Assembly: GCA_902489185.1 (NCBI GenBank)
Contig: CABTZC010000120.1
Location: 1-6,683, forward strand
Direction of reading: 5' to 3'
Length of the DNA: 6,683 nt
Origin: an uncultured Brevibacterium sp.
GTDB taxonomy: Bacteria; Actinomycetota; Actinomycetes; Actinomycetales; Brevibacteriaceae
Below are positions 1 through 6,442 of the stretch, in pieces. A model generated the notes under the pieces. That model saw only the letters and a program-made list of their open reading frames with translations. It made no database searches and was not told the DNA's origin. The position numbers were made by a program, and so were the translations under genes. Position 1 is the first letter of the stretch, and each line of letters opens with the position of its first letter.

Positions 1-46
1 CAACGGTTTTCAAGACCGTCACATTCGGCCGCTCTGTCAACTCACC
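1..46 (-). tRNA. tRNA-Ser(UGA), 5' part, cut by the window edge
   Basis: Read on the minus strand from 46 down to 1, this is the first part of a serine tRNA. The 5' acceptor strand GGTGAGT (46-40) is followed by TG. Next comes a D-arm with a 3-bp stem ACA/TGT around the loop GAGCGGCCGAA. Then comes a perfect 5-bp anticodon stem ACGGT/ACCGT enclosing the loop CTTGAAA, with anticodon TGA (UGA) at 12-10. The D-arm and anticodon arm closely resemble E. coli tRNA-Ser(UGA). The long variable arm, T-arm and 3' acceptor strand lie beyond position 1, so acceptor pairing cannot be checked. The tRNA decodes UCA and neighbouring serine codons. It is divergent from the TreY-like gene. Confidence 0.9.
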
Positions 47-77
47 TAAGCGCCACAGGTGTGCGACGCAAAAAACG

Positions 78-107
78 ATTATTCCATACTTCGCACGAGG
101 GCTACAA
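78..107 (-). promoter_or_regulatory. Candidate promoter of the tRNA-Ser gene
   Basis: On the minus strand there is a TTGTAG hexamer (107-102), an 18-base spacer and AATAAT (83-78). This is a plausible -35/-10 pair. Transcription would start near 71 and leave a leader of about 25 bases before the mature tRNA 5' end at 46. The hexamers are only partial matches to the vegetative sigma consensus, so the assignment is tentative. Confidence 0.35.
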
Positions 108-108
108 T
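79..108 (+). promoter_or_regulatory. Candidate promoter of the TreY-like gene
   Basis: TACAAT (103-108) is a good -10 hexamer on the plus strand, with a weak TTATTC (79-84) at an 18-base spacing. It overlaps the candidate tRNA promoter on the opposite strand, so the two transcription units may compete or be regulated together. A perfect 8-bp palindrome AGGCGCCT (119-126) sits at the expected transcription start. A second palindrome, TACCGGTA (176-183), lies in the leader. Either could be an operator, but short palindromes occur by chance in GC-rich DNA. Apart from these I see no gene in 47-216. Confidence 0.3.
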
Positions 109-204
109 CTCGCACGCTAGGCGCCTCCTGAATGCTGTGTCAAAAATCGTCTCCTACACATCAACACCGCCGTTTTACCGGTATCGTCATAGGTGTCAAT
201 CGAT

Positions 205-211
205 GAAAGGG
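205..211 (+). promoter_or_regulatory. Ribosome binding site deciding the TreY-like start
   Basis: GAAAGGG lies five bases before ATG at 217. The in-frame GTG at 193 has no comparable Shine-Dalgarno sequence at a proper distance, so ATG 217 is the preferred start. Confidence 0.55.
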
Positions 212-216
212 TCACG

Positions 217-2868
217 ATGAGCGGACAGCCCCATGAAACAGGCCGCAACCGCTGGCACCCCTCCTCGATTTATCGCGTGCCGGTCGACCACAAAGTTACC
301 CTTTTTGACATCACCAACGTGATACCAGTCATAGCTGAACTGGGTTTCACTGCTATCCGGCTCAGCCCCATCACCGCGTCTAGTACTGCCAACGAAACCG
401 GTGCCCCCACGGACCCCAACGCTATTGACCCCCACCTCGGCGGACTTGAAGGCCTACACGCCCTATCCACAGCCGCCCACAACGCGAATATGGGCGTCAT
501 CGTCGACTTTGTGCCGGGCGCACTCCACGTGGCTCACCCCAGCGCGAACCCCTACTGGTGGGACGTGTTACTCCACGGCCAGGACTCCCAATACGCCGAC
601 TGGTTCGACATCCAGTGGACGCAAAGCAAGGTCACGGTGGTGGTCGACCGACCCACCAGCACGGCGACCTTGACCACCACCCCCGCGACAAACGAACCGG
701 CACTCAAGATCGGTTCCTCGATCTATCCAGTCAGCCCGGCTACTCTGCAGTCACACAACCCACACGACCCACAGACCATCCTGGCCGCCCAAAACTACAC
801 CTGCATTGAACACCACGACGCCACGCGTACCCTCAACTACCGACGCGTCAACGCTGATTCACACGCGGCTACGATCCGTGTGAACGACCCGCACGTTTTC
901 GCAGAAACGCACCGTGAACTCGCGCGCTGGTTCCACACTGGTCTCATCGACGGAGTGAGCGTTCGCCACATCGACTCAATCGCCAACCCCCAGGCTTATC
1001 TCGAACAGCTCCACGACCTGACGGGCGGCTACATCATCACGGAGAAGCGGTTCACCCTCAACCCTGAAGGGAAGCGTGAAGTGACGCCCCCATCGTGGCC
1101 TGGCTCCGCGTCCACCACGTACCCGCTCATCACAGCAATTGACGGCGCACTCACACACCCCATCGGCTTCTACGAACTCGAATCGTTCCGGCAACACCTG
1201 GCCGCCGGCCTGGATCCTCGTGACCGTAGCGAAATCTCCGTTGTCGCCAAGCAGCTCCGCTTCAACCCCACCGCAGTGAGCGGGCTCCTCACTCAAGAAG
1301 AAGTGCAGTCCAAAGAAGAAGTGACGAACACGCGCATGCACAACGAAATGGTGGACTTGGCCATCACCGCCAAGAACGCGTGGGCTGACTTGGATGAGAA
1401 TGTTCGTGCCGGCATCCACTCTGACCCCACCGCGCAGGTGGATGTGGATACGCTGGCTCATATTTTGGGAATCGTTGTGGCGTCCGTGTCGGTAGCGCGC
1501 CCTGAGCTCGGTTTGGATAATGAGGCCGAGGTCGTTCGGGCTGGGTTCTTGTCAGCACTTTCGGAGTCGAATCCGGACGATTTTCTTGGCCCCAACAGTA
1601 CGGGTGAAGTCCCGGTCATGACTGCGGGTTCAATGGTGGTTCCCCGGGCGTTGGCTAAAGTGCGTTCGACGGTAGCTTCGGCTACGGCTTCGGACCGTCT
1701 GCTGGCGTATGTTGGTTTGCTTCTCACTACCCCGTCATGCCCGGTGAGTACGCGGTTTTCCCAGACCACAAGCGACGTGTTCAACCTGGGCGTGACGGCA
1801 CGTGCACACTACCGTTATTGCGCGCTCGCCGCTCTGAACGAAGTGGGTGGGCTCCCGTGTGAACCCGGCCACCCGGACCGCATTATGGACGAATTTAAGC
1901 TCCAAACTGGGGCCACCTCGGCGCCGGTCATTAACGGGCTCACCAGCCCGGTAACCAAATATTCACGCGCTGAACGTTGCCGGATCCTCGCACTGTCCGA
2001 GATCCCCCACAAGTTCATGGAGTTTGTTGCGGACATGCGGGATCTCGCGCCCTTGGATTATGCGAACACGCAGTCTCGCGGCTCACACAGCGCACATTCC
2101 CCAGACACCAGCTTCGACATCCTGCTGTGGCAGTCAGTTGTGGGCGCATGGGACCCGAGCCTGAACGTCGAGCAGCTGGTGAATCGGGCGGTTCGCGCCG
2201 CCAGACGTCGCCGCGAATCGGATGATCGTTTTGTTGAGTCGGTGCGTAACGCTGTCCACCTGGCGCTTACCACTCCCGAGGTGACCGCGACGATCGACCT
2301 CATGGCCGCGACGGTACGTCAAGCGGGCAACCGGAACAGCCAAGTGGCGCGCGCGTTACAACTGTTCTCCCCTGGGATCCCTGAAGTGTTCGACCCGCTT
2401 TTCGTGAATCCTCACGAACGGCTGACAAGCAACAGCCCAAGCGACAGGCTGCTTCAAGAAGGCTTGGCCGTTCGCGCACGCCATCCTCATATTTTTGTGT
2501 CCCCGGCTCTGCCCAGTCGCGTTGCGCTCACAGGTGAGCGCACTGAACATGCGTTTGGTTTGGCGTACTTTGGCGACACGTTGTTCCCCGAGGTTGTCGT
2601 TGTGGTTGAGCGCCTGCCCATCACTTTGCGGGCCACCGGAGGCTGGGGTGACACGCGCTTCCACATTCCCACCTCGGTCAATGACGAAGACCAACCCCTG
2701 CAGTCCGCTTCCACACTGCAAACCGTGGCCTTGCCTGTCATTCGCGAAGAGGTGGAGCCCACGTGGCGTGATGTGCTTTCTGGCCGTACGTGGACGGGCG
2801 TAGATTTTTCTGTCGCCGAGGTGCTTGGTGCGAACCCGGTTGCTCTCCTTGAGCGGGTACGCGAATAA
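217..2868 (+). CDS. TreY-like (maltooligosyltrehalose synthase family, GH13) protein, predicted catalytically inactive
   Basis: Active TreY turns the reducing end of maltooligosaccharides into a trehalosyl unit in the cytoplasm. This 883-residue protein spans the whole family: an N-terminal SIYRV like TreY STYRL, LSPI near 49, PHLGG near 72-76, NPYWWDVL near 111-118, YRRVN near 208, TKYSRAERCRILALSEIP near 580-597, SPGIPEVF near 718-725, and a C-terminal WRDVLSGRTW. The active site is degraded. The NH of VPNHM is GA (101-102), GYD is GAP (62-64), and the nucleophile Asp of RIDHPDG aligns with Arg250 (VRHIDS). The acid/base Glu survives (TEK, Glu276), but the third Asp of THDTKR aligns with Val579 (SPVTKY). 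The conserved tail after VYQGTELWD is missing or replaced. The frame is intact, with no signal peptide or membrane segment. A GTG at 193 would add 8 residues. Homology is firm; loss of activity is inferred from a by-eye alignment. No treX or treZ is nearby. The gene converges with the maltokinase-like gene, 30 bases away. Confidence 0.85.
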   Translation: MSGQPHETGRNRWHPSSIYRVPVDHKVTLFDITNVIPVIAELGFTAIRLSPITASSTANETGAPTDPNAIDPHLGGLEGLHALSTAAHNANMGVIVDFVPGALHVAHPSANPYWWDVLLHGQDSQYADWFDIQWTQSKVTVVVDRPTSTATLTTTPATNEPALKIGSSIYPVSPATLQSHNPHDPQTILAAQNYTCIEHHDATRTLNYRRVNADSHAATIRVNDPHVFAETHRELARWFHTGLIDGVSVRHIDSIANPQAYLEQLHDLTGGYIITEKRFTLNPEGKREVTPPSWPGSASTTYPLITAIDGALTHPIGFYELESFRQHLAAGLDPRDRSEISVVAKQLRFNPTAVSGLLTQEEVQSKEEVTNTRMHNEMVDLAITAKNAWADLDENVRAGIHSDPTAQVDVDTLAHILGIVVASVSVARPELGLDNEAEVVRAGFLSALSESNPDDFLGPNSTGEVPVMTAGSMVVPRALAKVRSTVASATASDRLLAYVGLLLTTPSCPVSTRFSQTTSDVFNLGVTARAHYRYCALAALNEVGGLPCEPGHPDRIMDEFKLQTGATSAPVINGLTSPVTKYSRAERCRILALSEIPHKFMEFVADMRDLAPLDYANTQSRGSHSAHSPDTSFDILLWQSVVGAWDPSLNVEQLVNRAVRAARRRRESDDRFVESVRNAVHLALTTPEVTATIDLMAATVRQAGNRNSQVARALQLFSPGIPEVFDPLFVNPHERLTSNSPSDRLLQEGLAVRARHPHIFVSPALPSRVALTGERTEHAFGLAYFGDTLFPEVVVVVERLPITLRATGGWGDTRFHIPTSVNDEDQPLQSASTLQTVALPVIREEVEPTWRDVLSGRTWTGVDFSVAEVLGANPVALLERVRE

Positions 2869-2898
2869 GCCCGCGCGACTGTTTGGCTGAGCGCAGGT

Positions 2899-5016
2899 TT
2901 AGCGCAGGGTACGAGCCGACTTAGGAGCGAACGGCGGCTCGACTTCTTCGTCGGTGTCGTCCGTGGCATCATCAGCCTGTTCGTCGGCTGAGCCGTCTTC
3001 ACGTTCTGGCACGTTGTCTGGCGTGTTATCTGCCACGTCATCTGCCGAGTCGCTTTCGCGTTCTGTCGCGTCTTCTACGATCTCAGCGTCTTGCACCTTC
3101 ACTGCAGTATTGCTGACAACGGATGTTTCAATCCCGCTTCCGGCTTTCTTCGACACTTGTGAGGCTTCGACAAGCCTGTCGTTCTCCTGCCGGGCCTTTG
3201 CCGCAGCTGCCCGTGCGTGCGCAACTTTTTCTTCTTGCGCTTTACGGTGTTCGGCCAAGCGTTCTTCAATCCCTGCGCGCGTGGCGTCGGTGGACGTGCG
3301 AGGGTTCAGACGCGCAGGTTCGGATGCCATGTCAGTGTCAGTGGTCAAGAGTCGCCTAAGCTCCGACAGTGGCACGATCAGCCATGTAGGCCGGTTGCGC
3401 AGTTCGCTCACCACTTCGACCAACAAACGGTCGATGAGCATGGCCCGCAGCACCGGGTCCTTCATGCTGAAATCGGCGCCGCCAACATGCGAGTATCCAG
3501 CCAGAAGCGCCTTTTGTGATTCGTGAGACCATCGAGTCTCGGGCGCCCCGTCGACCTGAGCAATCAGGTCGTCGTCTACCAGTCCGGTCGCACCCAGAGT
3601 GCTGGGCGTGGCCTTGGGGTCAAGAGCCCCCGTGCGAGCCAGGAACGCGTACCCGGCTGCGTAGTCCAAGCTTCGCAGCAGTGCCACCAGATCGAACGCT
3701 GGCGGACGCAGCTCCGAGGCCTCCGAAAAATTCGTAACCGTGTAACCGTGGACCGGTGCCTTGACCACATGGTTAAGGGTGAGCTCGCCGTGAATCCGCT
3801 GCAGGTTGCCGACCGATCGCATGTCCGCAAGCGCCCGTTTGTGCGCCCGCAGTTGCTTCTCCAGTGGCTTAAGCGCCAGTGTGGCGCGGGCCAGCGCCCA
3901 GTCCACCCGGTCCGTCCACTTCTTGATCCAGTCCGCAGTAGGCTTACCGGTGCCTTCCGCTTTGCCAAGTTCACGACCCAGGTCGACATGCAAACTCGCC
4001 ACCCGGCCACCAAGATCGTGCGCGTGGCGCGCGTAACCGGCTGTCTCCTCGACGTTCCGGGCCGCCCCAACGGCTTCGTTCCATGCGCTCGTTGCGCTTG
4101 CTTCAGAGCGGGTCAACATTGCCACGGGAGCCGTGTGCGTGCGCAGATCGGTTCCGTCGAACCACCGCGACGCCATCCAACCCAAAACGGGCGCAACGGC
4201 TTGTGATTCGGCGATCGTGAGCATGATGGGCAAACGCACGGATTCGGGCACGTCGCTGATGTCGAGCGCCCTGAAGAAGGTCAGGACGCTGGGGAAAGCG
4301 TGGTCGTCGATGAGAACCGCGGTTTCGCCCTTGCGGGAATTGTCAAACTTCAGCTGTGTGGTGGTAGCCCGGTGCCACAGCACTGACATGTTCGTCAGGT
4401 CGTTAAAGTCCCGGCCACCACGGCCCACACGTAGCGCGGTCAGTTGCGAGTGGTCGGAATTCTCAAACTGGCTGTCAAAAGCCTCGCTGACACTCACCGG
4501 CTCCGCACTCACGCCGGCGTCTGCGCGCATCCCGGCGGCCGCCTCGGCCATGGGGTCCTTGCGTTCTTCGCCATCCTCAGAAGGCGTCCCGAGGTCGTCG
4601 AAAGCGGCCTCGCGCCCCAACGCGAAGCTGGCGTCGCCCGTTGCCATTGCGGTGGCGGCAAACAAGACAAACAGGGGGTCAGCGACCGCATCGTACACAT
4701 AGCACGGCCCCAGCATGAAGTCATCAATCTGCCCAATGAGGTGTTCGCGCAACGGTTCATCCTCGCGCGTGCGCAGGGTCAGTGGAACGCTGATGCGGCG
4801 CGTGTTGTCGCCATTGCCAATACCCACAACCGCTATCCAGCCCTGGACGGTCAGAGTTTCATCGCCCGGCAGCGGGAAGTCCAGCTCAAAGACCTGGGTG
4901 TCGGACATGGGGACGACGTCCGGGGTGCCGGCCAGCTCAAAAGACGTGACTGGAAACCAGGTCTGGCGTGGCAACCATTGCGCAAGCAGACCTTCGAGTT
5001 CACTGCTCATCGCCAT
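2899..5016 (-). CDS. Maltokinase-like (Mak/Pep2) protein with a coiled-coil and acidic tail, predicted pseudokinase
   Basis: Maltokinase phosphorylates maltose with ATP to maltose-1-phosphate, the donor for GlgE in alpha-glucan synthesis. Family marks in this 705-residue protein include LPRQTWF near 15-21 (cap domain), VYDAVADPLF near 107-116, APVLGW near 275-280, a WNEAV segment near 312, LGGRVASLH near 335-343, QRIHGEL near 406-412, LLRSLDYAAG near 446-455 and ELRNRPTWLIVPL near 538-550. Catalytic HGDxHLxQ reads HGELTLNH (Glu411, Thr413, His416). Metal-binding DFE reads NFS (429-431), and the stretch after it is shortened. A Lys in LKF (about 223) may keep the N-lobe lysine. The usual length is about 450; the excess is a linker near 140-180 and a C-terminal extension from about 565, with a charged helix (579-621) and an acidic tail (642-693, 24 of 52 Asp/Glu). 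The frame is intact and no membrane segment is seen. ATG 5016 is chosen with AAGGAAG (5034-5028) 11 bases upstream; GTG 5028 and ATG 5010 are alternatives. It lies 69 bases downstream of ilvA and may be co-transcribed. Confidence 0.83.
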   Translation of the reverse strand: MAMSSELEGLLAQWLPRQTWFPVTSFELAGTPDVVPMSDTQVFELDFPLPGDETLTVQGWIAVVGIGNGDNTRRISVPLTLRTREDEPLREHLIGQIDDFMLGPCYVYDAVADPLFVLFAATAMATGDASFALGREAAFDDLGTPSEDGEERKDPMAEAAAGMRADAGVSAEPVSVSEAFDSQFENSDHSQLTALRVGRGGRDFNDLTNMSVLWHRATTTQLKFDNSRKGETAVLIDDHAFPSVLTFFRALDISDVPESVRLPIMLTIAESQAVAPVLGWMASRWFDGTDLRTHTAPVAMLTRSEASATSAWNEAVGAARNVEETAGYARHAHDLGGRVASLHVDLGRELGKAEGTGKPTADWIKKWTDRVDWALARATLALKPLEKQLRAHKRALADMRSVGNLQRIHGELTLNHVVKAPVHGYTVTNFSEASELRPPAFDLVALLRSLDYAAGYAFLARTGALDPKATPSTLGATGLVDDDLIAQVDGAPETRWSHESQKALLAGYSHVGGADFSMKDPVLRAMLIDRLLVEVVSELRNRPTWLIVPLSELRRLLTTDTDMASEPARLNPRTSTDATRAGIEERLAEHRKAQEEKVAHARAAAAKARQENDRLVEASQVSKKAGSGIETSVVSNTAVKVQDAEIVEDATERESDSADDVADNTPDNVPEREDGSADEQADDATDDTDEEVEPPFAPKSARTLR

Positions 5017-5050
5017 GAGCGAACCCACTTCCTTGATAACGAACGATGAC

Positions 5051-5068
5051 GGTCACGTCACCACTTTA
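5051..5068 (-). promoter_or_regulatory. Possible -10 element and near-palindrome upstream of the maltokinase-like gene
   Basis: In the gap between ilvA and the maltokinase-like gene, the minus strand carries TAAAGT (5068-5063), which fits the actinobacterial TANNNT -10 pattern. No convincing -35 accompanies it. Directly downstream is the near-palindrome GGTCACGTCACC (5051-5062, plus strand), symmetric at 10 of 12 positions around ACGT. It would overlap the transcription start, as an operator might. No intrinsic terminator is visible here, so read-through from ilvA is equally possible. Confidence 0.25.
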
Positions 5069-5085
5069 TCTGCCCTGGTATTCGA

Positions 5086-6387
5086 TTAGACGAACATCCT
5101 GAACAGCGGCGAGTCCTGGGATACGCGTTCGATTTCCAGCGGGGAGGCATCCATACGTTCCAACAGACCGGGCAGGTCTTCCGCACGGCCCAGTGTGATG
5201 CCCACGAATGCGGGCCCAATTTCGCGGTCGGATCGTTTGACGTACTCAAACATGGAAATGTCGTCGTCTGGGCCCAGCACGTTGTCCAGAAAGCGTCGCA
5301 ACGCACCAGGCTCCTGCGGGAAGTTCACGATGAAGTAGTGCTGTAGCCCTTCCCACACAAGGGCGCGCTCCAGCACTTCTGAGTAGCGTGAAAGGTCGTT
5401 GTTACCGCCACTGATGACGCACACGACAGTTGATCCGGCTTCAATGGGCACCGGCACTTCAGCATCAGCGGCCCCCACGGAGGCCGGTGAGATGGCCCCG
5501 GCGGGTTCAGCGATGATTCCGTCGACCTGGTACAGGTCCACCATTTCTTTTGCCACGCGGCCTTCTTCCACGGTGGTGATAGGCAGGCCGAGGTCGCGGA
5601 CCATCGCGTATGTCAGGTCACCGGCCCGGCGTACCGCGGCACCGTCGGCAAACGAGTCCACAGTGTCCAGTTGCACGGGCGCCCCGGTTGCGAGCGCTGC
5701 TGTCATGCACGCTGCTCCTGCTGGTTCAACACCAATAACGCGGGTGTTTGGTGTGCGGTGGTGGCAGTATTCGGCCATTCCGGCTAGCAGGCCGCCTCCG
5801 CCCACAGGGACCACTATTGTGTCCGGGTCAAAGCCCAGCTGGTCGGTGATTTCGGCAGAGATGGTGCCTTGGCCGGCGATTGTGCGGGGGTCGTCGAATG
5901 CGGATACGAGAAGCGCCCCCGAGGTGGCGGCATGTTTTTTGGCAAGTTCTGAGGCGTCGTCGTACGTGGAACCGGCAACCGTGATGGTGATCCGGTCGCC
6001 TCCAAAGTGACGGATCCGGTCGATCTTCTGCCTAGGCGTGGTCTTGGGGACGAAGATGCGCCCTTCGACGCCGAGCGTGTTGCAGGCGCGGGCGAACCCT
6101 TGCGCGTGGTTTCCTGCAGATGCGCAGACAACGCCGTGTTCTCGCTCTTTCGCGTCGAGTTGCAGGAGGAAGTTGAACGCGCCTCGGATCTTGTAAGAAC
6201 GCACCGGTTGCAGGTCTTCGCGTTTGAGGTACACGGTGGCGCCGGTGAGTTCGGAGAGCCGTTCGGAAATGTGCAACGGGGAGGTGATGACGCAGTCAGC
6301 GATTCGCTTGGCGGCGTCTTCGATGTCAGACACGGTTGGCGGAGTTGTCGTTTTCTGTCCCTCTACTAGCACCCCTCCATTGTGCAT
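5086..6387 (-). CDS. ilvA: Threonine ammonia-lyase, biosynthetic (threonine dehydratase)
   Basis: This cytoplasmic PLP enzyme deaminates L-threonine to 2-oxobutanoate, the first committed step of isoleucine synthesis. The 433-residue protein matches the C. glutamicum IlvA type (about 436 residues) throughout. It has YLKREDLQ at 53-60, the PLP Schiff-base lysine in SYKIRGAF (Lys66), SAGNHAQG at 90-97, the phosphate-binding VGGGGLLAG at 195-203, EPAG at 221-224 and 294-297, and ISGGNND at 325-331. A single ACT-like regulatory domain covers about 346-425 (HYFIVNFPQEPGALRRF, then GPDDDISMFEYVKR), consistent with feedback control by isoleucine. All catalytic marks are present, so it should be active. 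ATG 6387 has no clear upstream Shine-Dalgarno and may be leaderless; oddly, GGAGGGG lies just inside the frame. It is divergent from the quinone oxidoreductase gene, and the maltokinase-like gene follows on the same strand. Confidence 0.95.
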   Translation of the reverse strand: MHNGGVLVEGQKTTTPPTVSDIEDAAKRIADCVITSPLHISERLSELTGATVYLKREDLQPVRSYKIRGAFNFLLQLDAKEREHGVVCASAGNHAQGFARACNTLGVEGRIFVPKTTPRQKIDRIRHFGGDRITITVAGSTYDDASELAKKHAATSGALLVSAFDDPRTIAGQGTISAEITDQLGFDPDTIVVPVGGGGLLAGMAEYCHHRTPNTRVIGVEPAGAACMTAALATGAPVQLDTVDSFADGAAVRRAGDLTYAMVRDLGLPITTVEEGRVAKEMVDLYQVDGIIAEPAGAISPASVGAADAEVPVPIEAGSTVVCVISGGNNDLSRYSEVLERALVWEGLQHYFIVNFPQEPGALRRFLDNVLGPDDDISMFEYVKRSDREIGPAFVGITLGRAEDLPGLLERMDASPLEIERVSQDSPLFRMFV

Positions 6388-6426
6388 GAAATCGGCGCGT
6401 TAGCCGGTAACGTCCGCCAATCGTAC

Positions 6427-6437
6427 AGGTAGGGTGG
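6427..6437 (+). promoter_or_regulatory. Ribosome binding site (or leaderless -10) of the quinone oxidoreductase gene
   Basis: AGGTAGGG (6427-6434) lies eight bases before ATG 6443 and can serve as a Shine-Dalgarno sequence. The same stretch contains TAGGGT (6430-6435), a TANNNT hexamer that would place transcription start at or next to the ATG. Leaderless expression, common in Actinomycetota, is therefore an alternative reading. Confidence 0.45.
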
Positions 6438-6442
6438 TTCGT

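Noticed and set aside
1..20. Plus-strand reading of the stem-loop as a tRNA with anticodon TCA (selenocysteine or suppressor type).
   Set aside because: Only the minus strand gives a proper D-arm and acceptor start and the standard tRNA-Ser(UGA) loop; the plus-strand reading has no tRNA body.
1..46. The tRNA as an integration site of a mobile element carrying the TreY-like gene.
   Set aside because: The 5' end of the tRNA faces the gene, whereas integrases normally use the 3' half. No integrase, direct repeat or tRNA fragment is seen downstream.
976..1461. Minus-strand open frame of 161 codons inside the TreY-like gene.
   Set aside because: It is antisense to a gene with family matches throughout, has no recognisable motifs or ribosome binding site, and is typical of high-GC shadow frames.
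2869..2898. Bidirectional terminator between the convergent genes.
   Set aside because: I found no GC-rich hairpin with a T-tract in the 30 bases, only a short direct repeat AGCGCAGG (2890-2897 and 2901-2908).
2954..3526. Serine-rich 190-codon plus-strand frame opposite the acidic tail.
   Set aside because: The serine richness is the antisense image of the Asp/Glu-rich tail codons; no independent support.
3523..4206. Plus-strand open frame of 227 codons antisense to the maltokinase-like gene (also those at 4133-4702 and 4444-5049).
   Set aside because: They are rich in Arg, Pro and Ser with no domain signature, while the opposite strand shows clear maltokinase motifs over the same bases.
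217..5016. Treating both alpha-glucan genes as decaying pseudogenes.
   Set aside because: Both frames are full length without stops or frameshifts, and family motifs outside the active sites are well kept, which fits selection for a new role better than decay.
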